This document shows, piece by piece, positions 15,752 through 29,428 of a DNA stretch of 64,000 nt (position 1 is the first letter of the stretch; each line of letters begins with the position of its first letter). Position numbers and translations under genes: made by a program. The stretch is from Amedibacterium intestinale (GTDB lineage Bacteria; Bacillota_I; Bacilli_A; Erysipelotrichales; Erysipelotrichaceae), in assembly GCF_010537335.1 (NCBI RefSeq), contig NZ_AP019711.1, positions 2,294,001 through 2,358,000 of the forward strand, given 5' to 3'. The notes below the pieces were generated by a model. That model made no database searches and had not been told where the DNA came from. It was given only the letters and a program-made list of their open reading frames with translations.

Positions 15752-18700
15752 ATGGACAAAAAACAACCTTATCGTATTGTCGCTTCCGGTAAGAAGGCAG
15801 AGCGTCGCGACTATTCAAAAGTAAGTGGGCATTTGGAACTTCCTAACTTGGTTGAAATCCAAACTGACTCTTTTGCGTGGTTTAAGAACGAAGGAATCAA
15901 CGAAGTATTTAACGAGATTTACCCTATCCAAAACTATGGAGGGAATATTAAACTAAAATTTGCTGGATATGAATTCGGTGAACCAAAATACAATGCGGAA
16001 GAATCAATGTACCGCGAGTGTAACTATGCGGCTCCATTGAAAGCACGCATGGAACTTGAAATTACAGATAACCAGACAGGAGAAGTTATTAATAAATGGG
16101 AAGATGTTTTCTTAGGGGATTTCCCTTTGATGACAGAAACTGGAACATTTATTATCAATGGAGCAGAACGTGTCATCGTTTCTCAGATCGTACGTTCTCC
16201 AGGGGCATATTTTTCTACTGGATATGATGAAAAAACAGGTAAAGAATCTTATGCATGTGAATTAATTCCTAGTCGTGGTACATGGCTGGAATATATGAGC
16301 GAACAGAAAAAAGCGTCTAGCGGACGTATTTTAAATGTGAGCATTGACCGTAAACGTAAAATGCTTTCTACTGTTCTATTTAAAGCAATCGGTATGTCTG
16401 TAGATCTTGACCGCAGTGAAGATCCACATGATACTACACAGATCAAAACATTCCTAAATGCTTTAGGAAGAAATGTTATCGAAGATGTTGCACAGGATGA
16501 TGAAGATCGTGAATTCATGAATCTATACCTTACATTATATGCTTCATACTTTGGTAAATACGAAGAGCTGGAAAACACTTTGTTGGCTGATAAAGTAAAA
16601 ACTACACAGGAAGCATTGCTTTCTATTTACGAAAACCAGCGTTCAGATGAAATTCCTACATTAGATGGATCTATTACTTTAATGAATGCGAAATTCTTTG
16701 ATCCTAGACGTTATGATTTAACAAAGGCAGGACGTTTTAAACTTCGCAAGAAATTAAATGCAATCAATCGTTTGACACACAATCGTTTGGCTATGGATAT
16801 TTTAGATGTTAATGATGAAATGTTTATGCCAAGTGGTACATTGATCAATCGTGATGAAAGAAATACATTACGTGGAGAATTGGAAAAAGGTCGTTATGTA
16901 AATGCTTTCCCATTCAATCCATTGTTTAACTATCCAGATGCGGTAGAAGTACCTGTTAGCTATCATCTAGGTTTAATTGGACGTGTTTTAGCAGAAGATG
17001 TAGAACTAGAAGATACTACTTTATATGAAGGAACTATTCTAAGTGAGCAGGATGTTGAAATGCTGCAGGGCAAAGTAGAAAATATTACTGTTCATGGAGG
17101 AGTCATTGCGAAAAAAGTAGCATTGACAAGTGAAAATGCAGGTGCTGTATTAAATTATGGACAAAGATTATATGCTTTAGGAAGAATCACTGATGAAAAT
17201 GGAGCAGATTTATTGAGTGAAGATGGCGAAACTTATGCAGATGGATATCTTCCTCGTCATAAACCAGATCCAATGCATGTTCTTAAGGTTGAAGAGTTAA
17301 AGAACAAAGTAGGAAGTGGTGTAAAAGCATATGCTTGGCTTGTAGGTGCTGCTGTGCAGGAACTTTTCGTACGTACAGAAGATGGTGCTGTTGTAAAAGT
17401 AATTGGAAACGATCCATTTGCTAATAAGCACACAATTACCATTTCCGATATTTATGCATTGTATTCCTACAATTTAAATGTTATGGAAGGCGTAGGGGAA
17501 ACAGACGATATCGATATGCTTGGAAATCGTCGTATCCGTTCTGTAGGAGAATTGATTCAGAATCAATTCCGTATCGGTTTAAGCCGTATGGAAAGAGTAG
17601 TTAAGGAACGTATGTCTATTGCGGAAATTTCTACTTTAACTCCAAAGAAACTTACAAATATTCGTCCATTGACTGCAGCTATTAAAGAGTTCTTCTCTAG
17701 TTCACAGCTGTCTCAGTTCATGGATCAGCAAAACCCATTGGCAGAACTTACTAATAAACGTCGTATTTCTGCATTGGGACCTGGTGGTTTGACTCGTGAT
17801 CGTGCCGGTTTCGAGGTTCGTGACGTTCACAGTTCTCACTATGGTCGTATTTGTCCTATTGAAACACCTGAAGGGCCAAACATCGGTTTGATTTCAAACT
17901 TGACTTCTTATGGGAAAATTAACGAATATGGATTTATTCAGACGCCATATCGTATCGTTAATCCAGATGGTTCTGTAAAAGATGAAGCAATTTATTTATC
18001 AGCTGATGAAGAAGCGGATTATGTAATTGCACAGGCCAATGAGGTTGTTAATGGACAGCTTGTAAATGAAAATGTCGTAGCTCGTAAAGCGGGAGAAACG
18101 ATCATCGCTAAACGTGAAGAAGTTGAATTGGCCGACGTTTCACCAAAACAGATCGTATCTGTCGCAACAGCGTGTGTACCATTCTTGGAAAATGACGATG
18201 CTTCTCGTGCCTTAATGGGTGCCAACATGCAGCGTCAGGCAGTACCATTGTTAAAACCACATTCACCATATGTTGGAACTGGTATTGAATATAAAATTGC
18301 CAAAGACTCTGGTGTAGGTGTTGTAGCAAAAGAAGATGGATATGTTGAATATGTAGATGCACAGCGCATCATTATCAGTGGCGATGATGGACAGCGCCAT
18401 GAATATCGTCTACGTAAGTTCCAGCGTTCAAACAATGGAACAAACATTAACCAAAGCCCTATCGTTAAGAAAGGGGAACGTATTGACAAGGGAGATATTC
18501 TTGCGGATGGACCTTCTATGGAAAACGGAGAACTTGCTCTTGGACAAAACGTAACTATCGCTTACATGACATGGTATGGTTATAACTATGAAGATGCTAT
18601 CATTATGAGCGAGCGTTTAGTTCGTGATGACGTATATACATCTGTTCATATTGAAGAATATGACATTGACTGCCGTGAGACAAAACTAGGACCTGAAGAA

Positions 18701-19915
18701 ATTACACGTGACATTCCAAACGTAAGTGAAAATGCGTGTCGTAACTTGGATAGCCGTGGTATTATCATGGTCGGTGCAGAAGTTGCAGAAGGAGATATCC
18801 TGGTTGGTAAGGTTACTCCAAAAGGACAGAGTGAAATTTCACCAGAAGAAAAACTGCTGCTTGCAATTTTCGGAGAAAAATCACGTGAAGTTCGTGACAA
18901 TTCCTTAAAAGTACCACATGGTGGGGCTGGTATCGTTCATTCTATTCGTGTATTCAAACGAAGCGAAGGGCATGATCTTCCACCTGGGGTAAATGAAACT
19001 GTTAAAGTTTATATCGTTCAGAAACGTAAGATTTCTGAAGGGGATAAAATGGCAGGACGTCATGGTAACAAAGGGGTTATCTCTAAAATCTTGCCTGTAG
19101 AAGATATGCCATATATGGCAGATGGAACACCAATTGATATCATGTTGAACCCATTTGGTGTGCCTTCACGTATGAACATCGGACAGGTATTGGAAATTCA
19201 CTTAGGTTATGCGGCTAAGAAACTGGGTGTTAAATTCTCTACTCCAGTATTCGATGGTATCAATAACCAGGAATTAAGTGATATCATGAAAGAAGCAGAT
19301 ATGACAGTTGATGGAAAACAGGTACTGTATGATGGACGTACAGGGGAACCATTCGATGAACGTATTTCTGTTGGGGTCATGTATATGATCAAGCTGGCAC
19401 ACATGGTTGATGATAAACTTCATGCTCGTGCTACAGGACCTTATTCTTTAGTAACTCAGCAGCCATTAGGTGGTAAAGCACAAAATGGTGGTCAGAGATT
19501 TGGAGAGATGGAGGTTTGGGCATTAGAAGCATATGGTGCTGCTCATACTTTACAGGAAATCTTGACTGTAAAATCTGATGATATCGTAGGTCGTACAAAA
19601 ACTTATGAGGCTATCATTAAAGGAAAAGATATTCCAGAACCAGGAATTCCAGAATCATTCCGAGTATTGAAACACGAATTGCAGGCTTTAGCAATTGATG
19701 TGAAAATGCTGGATGAAGATGGAAATGAAGTAGATATTAATAAAGAAGACACTACAGAACCTACAATTGTTCCTAATTTGGTAGAGGAAGAATCTGTACG
19801 TGAAGAAGATGTAGATGCAATTAACGCTGATGATGAAATAGAAGAATCTGAAATGGAAGAAGATATGCCAGAAGATTTCAATGAAGAAGCGTTTTTAGAA
19901 GAAGAGGAGGCATAG
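15752..19915 (+). CDS. rpoB: RNA polymerase beta subunit
   Basis: The beta subunit forms one jaw of RNA polymerase and the rifampicin pocket. The rifampicin region ([17 protein letters not shown], then [18 protein letters not shown]) is wild-type. The start at ATG 15752 lies 8 bases after GAAAGGA; ATG 15743 overlaps that site. At 1387 residues it is about 190 longer than Bacillus subtilis RpoB. The extra length includes a poorly conserved stretch upstream of [20 protein letters not shown] and a very acidic C-terminal tail of about 50 residues. rpoC starts 3 bases downstream. Confidence 0.98.
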   Translation: MDKKQPYRIVASGKKAERRDYSKVSGHLELPNLVEIQTDSFAWFKNEGINEVFNEIYPIQNYGGNIKLKFAGYEFGEPKYNAEESMYRECNYAAPLKARMELEITDNQTGEVINKWEDVFLGDFPLMTETGTFIINGAERVIVSQIVRSPGAYFSTGYDEKTGKESYACELIPSRGTWLEYMSEQKKASSGRILNVSIDRKRKMLSTVLFKAIGMSVDLDRSEDPHDTTQIKTFLNALGRNVIEDVAQDDEDREFMNLYLTLYASYFGKYEELENTLLADKVKTTQEALLSIYENQRSDEIPTLDGSITLMNAKFFDPRRYDLTKAGRFKLRKKLNAINRLTHNRLAMDILDVNDEMFMPSGTLINRDERNTLRGELEKGRYVNAFPFNPLFNYPDAVEVPVSYHLGLIGRVLAEDVELEDTTLYEGTILSEQDVEMLQGKVENITVHGGVIAKKVALTSENAGAVLNYGQRLYALGRITDENGADLLSEDGETYADGYLPRHKPDPMHVLKVEELKNKVGSGVKAYAWLVGAAVQELFVRTEDGAVVKVIGNDPFANKHTITISDIYALYSYNLNVMEGVGETDDIDMLGNRRIRSVGELIQNQFRIGLSRMERVVKERMSIAEISTLTPKKLTNIRPLTAAIKEFFSSSQLSQFMDQQNPLAELTNKRRISALGPGGLTRDRAGFEVRDVHSSHYGRICPIETPEGPNIGLISNLTSYGKINEYGFIQTPYRIVNPDGSVKDEAIYLSADEEADYVIAQANEVVNGQLVNENVVARKAGETIIAKREEVELADVSPKQIVSVATACVPFLENDDASRALMGANMQRQAVPLLKPHSPYVGTGIEYKIAKDSGVGVVAKEDGYVEYVDAQRIIISGDDGQRHEYRLRKFQRSNNGTNINQSPIVKKGERIDKGDILADGPSMENGELALGQNVTIAYMTWYGYNYEDAIIMSERLVRDDVYTSVHIEEYDIDCRETKLGPEEITRDIPNVSENACRNLDSRGIIMVGAEVAEGDILVGKVTPKGQSEISPEEKLLLAIFGEKSREVRDNSLKVPHGGAGIVHSIRVFKRSEGHDLPPGVNETVKVYIVQKRKISEGDKMAGRHGNKGVISKILPVEDMPYMADGTPIDIMLNPFGVPSRMNIGQVLEIHLGYAAKKLGVKFSTPVFDGINNQELSDIMKEADMTVDGKQVLYDGRTGEPFDERISVGVMYMIKLAHMVDDKLHARATGPYSLVTQQPLGGKAQNGGQRFGEMEVWALEAYGAAHTLQEILTVKSDDIVGRTKTYEAIIKGKDIPEPGIPESFRVLKHELQALAIDVKMLDEDGNEVDINKEDTTEPTIVPNLVEEESVREEDVDAINADDEIEESEMEEDMPEDFNEEAFLEEEEA

Positions 19916-19918
19916 TAG

Positions 19919-22900
19919 ATGAGTGTTAATGATTTTGCTTCAATTCAGGTAAGCCTTGCTTCACCTGAAAGAATCCATGAATGGAGCCATGGAGAAGTTA
20001 AAAAACCAGAAACTATTAACTATCGTTCTCAAAAACCAGAACGCGATGGATTATTCTGTGAACGTATTTTTGGGCCTAGCAAAGACTGGGAATGTTATTG
20101 TGGAAAATACAAAAAAGTGCGTTACAAAGGAGTCGTGTGTGATCGCTGTGGTGTAGAAATTACAAAATCAAGTGTTCGTCGTGAACGTATGGGGCACATC
20201 GAACTTGCTGCACCAGTAGCTCATATCTGGTATTTACGTGGTATACCAAGCCGTATGGCACTTCTTTTGGATGTTACTCCAAAACAGCTGGAAGAAGTGG
20301 TATACTTCGTTTCTTGGATTGTTACTGATCCAAAAGAAACAAGTTTGGAATACAAACAGGTATTGTCAGAAAGAGAATATCGTGAGTACATGGCAATGTA
20401 TGGTCCAGGAAGCTTTGTTGCACAGACAGGAGCAGAAGCAGCTTTAACATTGTTGAAAAATGTAGACTTGGAATCTGAATATAAACAGATTCAGGAAGCT
20501 TTGGAAAATGCACAGGGTGAAAAACGTAAAAAATTGATTAAGCGTTTGGATACAGTGAATTCTTTCCGTAATTCTGACAACAAACCAGAATGGATGGTAT
20601 TAACTGTAATTCCGGTAATACCACCTGATTTGCGTCCAATGCTGCAGCTGGATGGAGGACGTTTTGCGACTAGTGATTTAAATGACTTATATCGTCGTGT
20701 AATTACTCGTAACAATCGTTTGAAAAAACTGTTAGAACTAGGAACACCTGCGATTATCGTACAGAACGAAAAACGTATGTTACAGGAAGCAGTAGATGCC
20801 TTGATTGATAATGGACGCCGTTCAAAACCTATTACAGGAGCTGGAGGACGTGCTTTGAAATCATTGTCTCACTCTTTGAAAGGGAAACAGGGACGTTTCC
20901 GTCAGAACTTATTGGGAAAACGTGTTGACTTCTCAGGACGTTCTGTAATCGCGGTAGGACCAGATTTAAAAATGTATCAGTGTGGTATTCCACGTGAAAT
21001 GGCAATTCAGTTGTTTAAACCATTTGTAATTAATGAAATTGTTAATCAGGAAATTGCAAGTAATCCAAAAACAGCAGAAAAATTGATTGATCGTCAGGAT
21101 CCACGTATTTGGGATATTGTAGAAAAAGTTATTGATGGATATCCAGTGTTGATGAACCGTGCGCCTACGCTTCACCGTTTAGGTATTCAGGCATTTAAAC
21201 CAAAATTGGTAGAAGGAAGAGCACTTCGTCTTCATCCACTTGTATGTACTGCATTTAATGCGGACTTCGATGGTGACCAGATGGCGGTACACGTACCATT
21301 AAGTGAAGAAGCAAGAGCAGAAGCCCTTGTTATGATGCTTGGTTCTAATAACATTCTAGGTCCTAAAGATGGAAAACCAATCGTTACTCCAGGACAGGAC
21401 ATGGTTATGGGGAACTTCTATTTAACAATGGAAGAAACTGCTGAAGAATTCTATGAAGAAGCGGAACGCTATAACTCTGTTGATTGCCCAAAATCTGCAG
21501 AATTATGGAAACGTTATGGGGATAATGAAGGTCATGTTTTTGGTAACATTAATGAAATTTTGATGGCATACCAGACAGAACAGATTCATTTGCACTCTCG
21601 TATTGCGATTCCTGCACGTGCATTAAAGAAAACAAGCTTTACAGCTGAACAGCAGAACAAATATTTGTTGACAACGGTTGGTAAAGTTATCTTTAATAAC
21701 ATGTTCCCATCTGACTTCCCATTCTTAAATGAAGTTAGTGGAGAAAACTTCAAAGCAACTCCAGATCGTTATTTCCTTGAAATGGGGAAAGACGTAAAAG
21801 AAGCAATTCGCAATTTACCAATTACTCCTGCTTTCAAAAAGAAAGATTTAGGAAAAATCATCGGTGAAATCTTTAAACGTTATAGTACAGAAAAAACATC
21901 TCAGATACTTGATGAAATCAAAGATATGGGATTTAAATATTCAACAGTGGCAGGTGTTACTGTATCATTAAGTGACATTGAAGTCGCTCCTCATAAAGAA
22001 GACCATGTAGAATATGGTAAAGAAAAAGCCGAGGAATTAAAAACACTGCGTAAAAAAGGAAAACTTACTATGCAGGAATGGGAGCGTCACCTAAACAAGT
22101 TATGGGCAGATGTTAAAGATGATATCGCAAAAGAGTTGTTAGGTAACCTTCCTCGTAAAAACCCAATTAATATGATGGCTCGCTCTGGTGCTCGTGGTAA
22201 TACGTCAAACTTTACACAGTTGGCAGGTATGCGTGGTCTGATGGCGAAACCGTCTCAGTCAAAATCCGCTAAAGGTGAATATGTACCAAGTATCATAGAG
22301 GTACCAATCTATTCATGTTTCCGTGAAGGTCTAAATGTGTCTGAGTTCTTTATCTCTACACATGGTGTGCGTAAAGGTCTTACAGATACAGCGTTGAAGA
22401 CAGCGGAATCTGGATATTTGACACGTCGTTTGGTTGATGTTGCACAGGATGTTATCATCAAACAGGAAGATTGTGGTACAGATAAGGGATACTGGGTAGA
22501 AGCAATCGTTGATCGCAAAACGAATACGGTTATTGAAAGCTTGTTTGATCGTTTAGTTGGACGTTATAGCAAACAGGAAGTAACGGATCCAAAAACTGGA
22601 GAAGTTATTATTGAAAGTGATGAATTCATTAGTGAAGCAATCGCGCAGAAAATAGTAGATGCTGGTGTTGAAGGAATGTATATCCGCAGTGCTTTCACAT
22701 GTAAATCTATCTATGGTGTATGTAAAAAATGTTATGGACGTAACATGGCTACAGGTAAAGATGTAGAAGTTGGAGAAGCTGTTGGTATCATGGCTGCGCA
22801 GTCTATCGGGGAACCTGGTACACAGTTGACCATGCGTACATTCCATACCGGTGGGGTTGCAAGTGCGGATGGTGGAGATATCACACAGGGTCTTCCTCGT

Positions 22901-23791
22901 GTCGAAGAACTATTTGAAGCACGTTGTCCAAAAGGTGTTGCTGTGCTAGCTCAGATTAGTGGAGAAATTACATCAATTGAGCAGGTAGAAACTGGATATG
23001 AAGTTGTTGTATCTAATGATAAGGAAAGTATTGTACACAAGCTTTCTCTAGTACAGGCAATTCGTCCTTGGTTAAAAGTAGGGGCAACAATTGAAGCTGG
23101 TGATAAGATTACAGAAGGTCAGGTAGATCCAAAAGAACTTCTAAAAGTAGCTGGTGTGCGTCAGGTACAGAATTATATCTTGAAAGAAGTTAAGAAGGTT
23201 TACCAAAGCCAGGGTATCGAAATTTCTGATAAACACATTGAGGTAATGATTCGTCAGATGCTTCGTAAAGTTGTTGTTTTAGAAGGAAATGATACAGATC
23301 TAAATTCTGGTGTTCAAATTTCATTGACTGAAATCACAAAAATTAACCGCCAGGCTTTATTGAGCGGTAAAACACCAGCAACATTTAAACCGGTATTATT
23401 AGGTATTTCGAAAGCATCTGTAGAAACAGATTCCTTCTTATCTGCCGCATCTTTCCAGGAAACTACAAAAGTATTGACAGATGCTGCTATTAAAGGTAAG
23501 AAAGATTACTTAATTGGTTTAAAAGAAAATGTAATTATTGGTAAATTAATTCCAGCAGGAACTGGTGTTAAGAATGATCGCCCAATGAATGAAATTGTTC
23601 ATGAAAAAGCAGAAGAACTTCGTGAAAAACGTATTGAAAGAAACAGAAAACCTGAAGATGAAGGATTTATGAGCTACGCTGCTAGTCCAGAGACATTTAC
23701 TAGTGAAATGGTAAAGCAGTTAATGGCAGGTAGAGATGCTATTCATGCAGAATCTTCTGTAGAAGACGAAGTTAATGATGTTAATGAATAA
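19919..23791 (+). CDS. rpoC: RNA polymerase beta' subunit
   Basis: A 1290-residue catalytic subunit. The first zinc site uses C59, C61, C74 and C77. The invariant Mg-binding NADFDGDQM is near residue 447. The trigger-loop region ([20 protein letters not shown]) and the second zinc site ([11 protein letters not shown]) are intact. GAGGAGG at the end of rpoB is the ribosome binding site. A strong terminator follows. Confidence 0.98.
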   Translation: MSVNDFASIQVSLASPERIHEWSHGEVKKPETINYRSQKPERDGLFCERIFGPSKDWECYCGKYKKVRYKGVVCDRCGVEITKSSVRRERMGHIELAAPVAHIWYLRGIPSRMALLLDVTPKQLEEVVYFVSWIVTDPKETSLEYKQVLSEREYREYMAMYGPGSFVAQTGAEAALTLLKNVDLESEYKQIQEALENAQGEKRKKLIKRLDTVNSFRNSDNKPEWMVLTVIPVIPPDLRPMLQLDGGRFATSDLNDLYRRVITRNNRLKKLLELGTPAIIVQNEKRMLQEAVDALIDNGRRSKPITGAGGRALKSLSHSLKGKQGRFRQNLLGKRVDFSGRSVIAVGPDLKMYQCGIPREMAIQLFKPFVINEIVNQEIASNPKTAEKLIDRQDPRIWDIVEKVIDGYPVLMNRAPTLHRLGIQAFKPKLVEGRALRLHPLVCTAFNADFDGDQMAVHVPLSEEARAEALVMMLGSNNILGPKDGKPIVTPGQDMVMGNFYLTMEETAEEFYEEAERYNSVDCPKSAELWKRYGDNEGHVFGNINEILMAYQTEQIHLHSRIAIPARALKKTSFTAEQQNKYLLTTVGKVIFNNMFPSDFPFLNEVSGENFKATPDRYFLEMGKDVKEAIRNLPITPAFKKKDLGKIIGEIFKRYSTEKTSQILDEIKDMGFKYSTVAGVTVSLSDIEVAPHKEDHVEYGKEKAEELKTLRKKGKLTMQEWERHLNKLWADVKDDIAKELLGNLPRKNPINMMARSGARGNTSNFTQLAGMRGLMAKPSQSKSAKGEYVPSIIEVPIYSCFREGLNVSEFFISTHGVRKGLTDTALKTAESGYLTRRLVDVAQDVIIKQEDCGTDKGYWVEAIVDRKTNTVIESLFDRLVGRYSKQEVTDPKTGEVIIESDEFISEAIAQKIVDAGVEGMYIRSAFTCKSIYGVCKKCYGRNMATGKDVEVGEAVGIMAAQSIGEPGTQLTMRTFHTGGVASADGGDITQGLPRVEELFEARCPKGVAVLAQISGEITSIEQVETGYEVVVSNDKESIVHKLSLVQAIRPWLKVGATIEAGDKITEGQVDPKELLKVAGVRQVQNYILKEVKKVYQSQGIEISDKHIEVMIRQMLRKVVVLEGNDTDLNSGVQISLTEITKINRQALLSGKTPATFKPVLLGISKASVETDSFLSAASFQETTKVLTDAAIKGKKDYLIGLKENVIIGKLIPAGTGVKNDRPMNEIVHEKAEELREKRIERNRKPEDEGFMSYAASPETFTSEMVKQLMAGRDAIHAESSVEDEVNDVNE

Positions 23792-23833
23792 TATATACAA
23801 AGCAATTGTTTAGTGAATATACTGCAATAGAAA

Positions 23834-23884
23834 AAAACAGATGTTCTATGTAACTAGATTATATAGAGCATCTGTTTTCATTTA
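23834..23884 (+). terminator. Terminator of rpoBC
   Basis: AAAACAGATG then TCTAT on one arm pairs with ATAGA then CATCTGTTTT on the other, with one bulged position, followed by a T-rich stretch. Confidence 0.85.
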
Positions 23885-23914
23885 TATAAAAAGCCACACT
23901 CTACAGCATGGCTT
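23885..23914 (-). terminator. Terminator of the HAD phosphatase gene
   Basis: Read on the minus strand, AAGCCA and TGGCTT (plus-strand 23909-23914 and 23891-23896) form a stem followed by TTTATAT. It faces the rpoBC terminator between convergent genes. Confidence 0.65.
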
Positions 23915-24005
23915 CCAATATAGTATCAAAAGTATTTTATAAGTAAAATATGGCAGATCAAGATAAGTTTGTAAATAAGGTAAATGAGAGTTTAATATGT
24001 ATATA

Positions 24006-24806
24006 CTATATATCAAAAGCTTTCTTTAATCCTTGAGCAACTCCTTCGTCATAGACATTTGCGGTTACTTTATCTGCAAAGGATTTCACATAATCATTTG
24101 CATTTCCCATTGCAATACCTAATCCAGCTTTTTTCAACATTTGAATATCATTTGTACTATCCCCGAAACAAACACAATCCTTCCAGCTTAAATTTTCTTT
24201 TTTTAAAACCTGTTCAATTCCAACTGATTTATCATTACCTGCATTAAATATATCAAAGCAAAAATGATCTTGAGAAATTTCTATTAAATCACTACGTAAT
24301 TCATCATGGGAATTGATAAATGCATCAACTTTCTTTTTTTCTTTAGTCATTAAAACGGCATTATAAGCATTATGACGTTTATGATAAGATAAATTTTCAT
24401 CATAAAATAAATAATCTAATACATGATGATCTCTACAGAAGTAATACATCGGATAAAAATTATTGTAAATATAAGAAGAATCACCAAAATGAAACATAAG
24501 TCCGCTTTTGTTAGTATTGCACCAAGATACAATCTCATCGGTAGTTTCTGATTTTAAAGGATTTTCATAAAGTAGTCTTTGCTCTTTATCTAATACATAA
24601 CCTCCGTTAATTAAAACCATATAGTCAAACTTTATGCGTTCTAGAATAAGTTTCATTTGATTTAATGGTCGTCCAGTAGCCGCACAAACTAATACTCCCT
24701 GTTTACGAAGTTCGTTAATGGCATCCAGATTGGCTTGCTGAATGATATCATTTTCAGTTTGATATAAGGTGCCATCCATATCTAGAAATACAATTTTATA
24801 GTTCAT
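24006..24806 (-). CDS. HAD-superfamily phosphatase, Cof type
   Basis: A 266-residue hydrolase of the Cof/YidA group, which removes phosphate from sugar phosphates or cofactor precursors. Motif I FLDMDGTL gives nucleophile D9 and acid D11; motif II ATGRP (about 44-48) and motif IV CFGDSTNDIQML (about 214-225) are complete. The large type IIB cap lies between them. GAAGGGG precedes the ATG. The gene points against rpoBC, in the gap where many Bacillota have an L7Ae-like gene before rpsL. The substrate cannot be told. Confidence 0.92.
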   Translation of the reverse strand: MNYKIVFLDMDGTLYQTENDIIQQANLDAINELRKQGVLVCAATGRPLNQMKLILERIKFDYMVLINGGYVLDKEQRLLYENPLKSETTDEIVSWCNTNKSGLMFHFGDSSYIYNNFYPMYYFCRDHHVLDYLFYDENLSYHKRHNAYNAVLMTKEKKKVDAFINSHDELRSDLIEISQDHFCFDIFNAGNDKSVGIEQVLKKENLSWKDCVCFGDSTNDIQMLKKAGLGIAMGNANDYVKSFADKVTANVYDEGVAQGLKKAFDI

Positions 24807-24993
24807 TTCTTATTACCCCTTCTTTATAAATAACGATTAGTCAATCGAATAATGGATAAAACTTAAAGTAAATAAAAAGTTAACATCCGTTTATATTATA
24901 CATAAAAGTATGGCTTTTCTCATGATAAATTAAAAGAAATCAATACTATAAGGATGCGAAAGCAAAATTTAAATTCAAAAAGCAAAAAAATAT

Positions 24994-25022
24994 TTGACAA
25001 ATTTATTCAGATGAATTAAGAT
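24994..25022 (+). promoter_or_regulatory. Promoter of rpsL-rpsG-fusA
   Basis: TTGACA (24994-24999), 17 bases, TAAGAT (25017-25022). The transcript carries a leader of about 90 nt. Confidence 0.6.
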
Positions 25023-25045
25023 ATTTAAGCAAGTGGATTTTTTAG

Positions 25046-25103
25046 TTCCCCAATTTGGGGAATAAAATTTTTCGCTTCAAATGACACACCCGGAAATGTG
25101 TGT
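25046..25103 (+). promoter_or_regulatory. Two-hairpin leader of the str operon
   Basis: The 17-base palindrome TTCCCCAATTTGGGGAA (25046-25062), followed by TAAAATTTTT, looks like a small attenuator. A second hairpin ACACAC/GTGTGT (25084-25103) sits just before the ribosome binding site. Such leaders can allow autoregulation by S7 or S12, but no known binding motif is recognised. Confidence 0.45.
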
Positions 25104-25121
25104 TAGTGAAAGGAGGACAAT

Positions 25122-25544
25122 ATGCCAACAATTAACCAATTAATTCGTAAAGGTCGTGAACAGAGCGTGAATATGTCAAAATCACCTGCTCTGAATAGAG
25201 GATATAACTCATTAAAAAGACGTCCTACAAATCTGAGCTCACCTCAGAAACGTGGAGTATGTACTCGTGTCGGTACAATGACACCTAAAAAACCTAACTC
25301 TGCGCTACGTAAATATGCCCGTGTTCGTTTAAGTAATGGGATGGAAGTTACTGCTTATATTCCAGGAATTGGACATAACTTACAGGAACACTCTGTAGTA
25401 TTGATTCGTGGGGGACGTGTTAAAGACTTGCCAGGGGTTCGTTATCACATTATTCGTGGTACTTTGGACTGTGCTGGTGTGGCAAACCGTAACCAGAGCC
25501 GTTCTCTGTATGGTGCAAAAAAGCCAAAAGAAGCTAAGAAATAG
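25122..25544 (+). CDS. rpsL: 30S ribosomal protein S12
   Basis: S12 (140 residues) contacts the decoding centre. The loop [11 protein letters not shown], whose lysine is the usual streptomycin-resistance site, is wild-type. The Bacillota-type insertion around residues 20-35 is present. AAAGGAGG precedes the ATG. Confidence 0.97.
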   Translation: MPTINQLIRKGREQSVNMSKSPALNRGYNSLKRRPTNLSSPQKRGVCTRVGTMTPKKPNSALRKYARVRLSNGMEVTAYIPGIGHNLQEHSVVLIRGGRVKDLPGVRYHIIRGTLDCAGVANRNQSRSLYGAKKPKEAKK

Positions 25545-25557
25545 CAATCAATTGTGA

Positions 25558-26043
<486 letters not shown>

Positions 26044-26058
26044 GAAAGGAGTCAGACT

Positions 26059-28137
26059 ATGGCACGTCAGTATTCATTGGAAAACACACGTAACATTGGT
26101 ATCATGGCTCACATCGATGCTGGTAAAACAACAACAACAGAACGTATCCTGTACTATACAGGGGTTAACCACAAAATTGGGGAAACTCATGATGGAGCTT
26201 CAACAATGGACTGGATGGCTCAGGAACAGGAACGTGGTATTACAATCACTTCTGCAGCAACAACAGCTGCTTGGAAGGGTCACCGTATCAACATCATCGA
26301 TACACCAGGACACGTAGACTTCACTGTTGAGGTTGAACGTTCTCTTCGTGTATTAGATGGCGCGGTAACTGTATTGGATGCAAAAGCAGGGGTTGAACCT
26401 CAGACAGAAACTGTTTGGCGTCAGGCTACTACTTATGGTGTTCCACGTATCGTATTCTGTAACAAAATGGATGCTACTGGGGCAGATTTCTTAATGTCTT
26501 GCAGAACTATCGTAGATCGTTTAGGGGCTAAATCTTGTCCAATTCAGCTTCCAATTGGTGCAGAATCTACATTCACTGGTATCGTTGATATCATTGAACG
26601 TAAAGCAGAAATTTACACAAACGATTTAGGAACAGATATCAAAATTGAAGAAGTTCCTGAAGATTTGAAAGATCTTTGTGAAGAATATCGTGCAAAATTA
26701 ATTGATTATCTAGCAGATTATGATGAAGATTTCATGATGCAGGTATTAGAAGGTGAAGAACCAAGCGTAGAAGAAATTAAACGTGTTCTTCGAATCGCAG
26801 TATGTAAAGGGGATTTCTTCCCAGTACTTTGTGGTTCTGCATACAAAAACAAAGGTGTTCAGATGGTATTGGATGCAGTTGTTGACTACTTGCCTTCTCC
26901 ACTAGATATTCCTGCAATCAAAGGAACAATCGAAGATGGTAGTGAAGTTGAACGTCATGCTGATGATAATGAACCATTCTCTGCATTGGCATTCAAAATC
27001 ATGACTGACCCATTTGTTGGAAAACTTTCTTACTTCCGTGTGTACTCAGGTACAGCGAAAGCAGGAAGCTATGTATTGAACTCAACAAAAGGAAAAAGAG
27101 AACGTTTTGGACGTATCGTACAGATGCATGCAAACTCACGTAAAGAAATTGATGAAGTATACGCTGGAGATATCGCAGCTGCTGTAGGTTTAAAAGCTAC
27201 TACAACTGGAGATACTTTATGTGCTGAAGATGCTCACATTATTCTGGAAAGTATGGAATTCCCAGAACCAGTTATCGAATTGTCTTTGGAACCAAAAACA
27301 AAAGCTGACCAGGATAAAATGGGGCTTGCTCTTGCTAAATTGGCAGAAGAAGATCCTACATTCAAAACATATACAGATCAGGAAACTGGACAGACAATCA
27401 TCGCAGGTGTTGGGGAACTTCACTTAGACATCATTGTTGACCGTCTACGCCGTGAATTTAAAGTAGAAGCAAATGTTGGTCAGCCAATGGTTGCTTATCG
27501 TGAAACGATTCGTCAGGCAGCTGATTGTGAAGGTAAATATATCAAACAGTCTGGTGGTCGTGGACAGTATGGTCACGTATGGATTAAATTCGAACCTCAG
27601 GAAGAAGGTAAAGGATTTGAATTCGTTGATGCTACAGTTGGTGGAAGTGTTCCTCGTGAATACATCAAGCCTACGGAAGAAGGTTTAAGAGATGCATTGG
27701 AAAATGGTATCATTGCAGGATATCCAGTAATCGATATCAAAGCTACATTGTTTGACGGTTCTTACCACGATGTCGATTCAAGTGAAATGGCATATAAAAT
27801 TGCTGCTTCTATGGCATTGAAAGCTGCTGCTAAACAGTGTAAACCAGTTATCTTGGAACCAATCATGATGGTAGAAGTAACTGCACCAAACGAATACCTT
27901 GGTAGTGTTATGGGAGATGTAAGTTCTCGTCGTGGTGCTATCGTTGATCAGGAAGAAAGAGGAAATGCTATTATTGTTAAAGCACACATTCCTTTATCTG
28001 AAATGTTTGGATATGTTACAGACTTACGTTCATTTACACAGGGGCGTGGTAACTATTCAATGAAATTTGATCACTATTCTGAAGTGCCTAAGAGCATTGC
28101 AGAAAAAATCGTTAAAAACAACGGTTCTGACAATTAA
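26059..28137 (+). CDS. fusA: Elongation factor G
   Basis: A 692-residue translocation GTPase. G1 is AHIDAGKTT (about 17-25), G3 DTPGHVDF, and G4 NKMD. Domains II to V follow, including the domain IV tip near [10 protein letters not shown]. The length is normal and there is no sign of a second copy in the window. AGGAG precedes the ATG. Confidence 0.98.
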   Translation: MARQYSLENTRNIGIMAHIDAGKTTTTERILYYTGVNHKIGETHDGASTMDWMAQEQERGITITSAATTAAWKGHRINIIDTPGHVDFTVEVERSLRVLDGAVTVLDAKAGVEPQTETVWRQATTYGVPRIVFCNKMDATGADFLMSCRTIVDRLGAKSCPIQLPIGAESTFTGIVDIIERKAEIYTNDLGTDIKIEEVPEDLKDLCEEYRAKLIDYLADYDEDFMMQVLEGEEPSVEEIKRVLRIAVCKGDFFPVLCGSAYKNKGVQMVLDAVVDYLPSPLDIPAIKGTIEDGSEVERHADDNEPFSALAFKIMTDPFVGKLSYFRVYSGTAKAGSYVLNSTKGKRERFGRIVQMHANSRKEIDEVYAGDIAAAVGLKATTTGDTLCAEDAHIILESMEFPEPVIELSLEPKTKADQDKMGLALAKLAEEDPTFKTYTDQETGQTIIAGVGELHLDIIVDRLRREFKVEANVGQPMVAYRETIRQAADCEGKYIKQSGGRGQYGHVWIKFEPQEEGKGFEFVDATVGGSVPREYIKPTEEGLRDALENGIIAGYPVIDIKATLFDGSYHDVDSSEMAYKIAASMALKAAAKQCKPVILEPIMMVEVTAPNEYLGSVMGDVSSRRGAIVDQEERGNAIIVKAHIPLSEMFGYVTDLRSFTQGRGNYSMKFDHYSEVPKSIAEKIVKNNGSDN

Positions 28138-28204
28138 CTGTTGCTTTTATAAAGATATTGAATTAGAATATATTTGAATCTTTAAAATAGGAGGAAATTA
28201 GAAA

Positions 28205-29389
28205 ATGGCTAAAGAAAAATTTGACCGTTCCAAAACGCATGTTAACATTGGAACTATCGGACACGTTGACCACGGTAAAACAACTTTAACTGCTGCTATT
28301 ACTAACGTATTGGCTAAAGCAGGTATGGCTCAGGCTCAGGCTTACGATCAGATCGATGGTGCTCCTGAAGAAAAAGAACGTGGTATCACAATCAACACTG
28401 CACACGTTGAATATCAGACTGAAAAACGTCACTATGCTCACGTTGACTGCCCAGGTCACGCTGACTACGTAAAAAACATGATTACTGGTGCTGCTCAGAT
28501 GGATGGTGCTATTCTTGTAGTAGCTGCTTCTGATGGTCCTATGCCTCAGACTCGTGAACACATCCTATTGGCTCGTCAGGTAGGTGTTCCTTACATCGTT
28601 GTATTCTTGAACAAATGCGACATGGTTGATGATGACGAATTGATCGACCTTGTTGAAATGGAAGTTCGTGAATTGTTAAGCGAATACGGATTCGACGGAG
28701 ATAACGCTCCAGTTATCCGTGGTTCAGCTTTAAAAGCTCTTGAAGGAGACGAAAAATATGTTGGTGCTATCCACGAATTGATGGATGCTGTTGATGAATT
28801 CATCCCAGATCCTGTTCGTGATACAGATAAACCATTCTTGATGTCTGTAGAAGACGTTATGACAATCACTGGACGTGGTACAGTTGCTACTGGACGTGTT
28901 GAACGTGGTGTTGTTAAATTAGGAGAAGAAGTGGAAATCGTTGGTATCCACGAAACTCAGAAAACTGTTATTACTGGATTGGAAATGTTCCGTAAACAGT
29001 TAGACTTCGCAGAATCTGGAGATAACATCGGTGCATTGCTTCGTGGTATCAACCGTGACCAGATCCAGCGTGGACAGGTTTTAGCTAAACCAGGATCAGT
29101 AAACCCTCACACAAAATTTAAAGCTCAGGTTTACGTATTAACTAAAGAAGAAGGTGGACGTCACACTCCATTCGTATCTAACTACCGTCCTCAGTTCTAC
29201 TTCCGTACAACTGACGTAACTGGTGTTATCACTCTTCCAGAAGGAACTGATATGGTAATGCCTGGGGATAACGTAGAAATGACTGTTGAATTGATCGCTC
29301 CAATCGCTATCGAAAACAACACTAAATTCTCTATCCGTGAAGGTGGACGTACTGTAGGTTCAGGAAACGTAATCGAAATTCTTGGTTAA
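28205..29389 (+). CDS. tuf: Elongation factor Tu
   Basis: A 394-residue GTPase that delivers aminoacyl-tRNA. G1 GHVDHGKTT (about 19-27), G3 DCPGHADY and G4 NKCD are intact, and domains II and III are complete. The gap of 67 bases after fusA contains only a weak promoter-like pair, so tuf is probably read mainly from the str promoter. TAGGAGG precedes the ATG and a strong terminator follows. Confidence 0.98.
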   Translation: MAKEKFDRSKTHVNIGTIGHVDHGKTTLTAAITNVLAKAGMAQAQAYDQIDGAPEEKERGITINTAHVEYQTEKRHYAHVDCPGHADYVKNMITGAAQMDGAILVVAASDGPMPQTREHILLARQVGVPYIVVFLNKCDMVDDDELIDLVEMEVRELLSEYGFDGDNAPVIRGSALKALEGDEKYVGAIHELMDAVDEFIPDPVRDTDKPFLMSVEDVMTITGRGTVATGRVERGVVKLGEEVEIVGIHETQKTVITGLEMFRKQLDFAESGDNIGALLRGINRDQIQRGQVLAKPGSVNPHTKFKAQVYVLTKEEGGRHTPFVSNYRPQFYFRTTDVTGVITLPEGTDMVMPGDNVEMTVELIAPIAIENNTKFSIREGGRTVGSGNVIEILG

Positions 29390-29400
29390 TTTTGAAATAT

Positions 29401-29428
29401 GAAAAAGAGTGCCGATGCACTCTTTTTT
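29401..29428 (+). terminator. Terminator of the str operon
   Basis: AAAAAGAGTGC and GCACTCTTTTT close on a CGAT loop, followed by more T. Confidence 0.9.
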
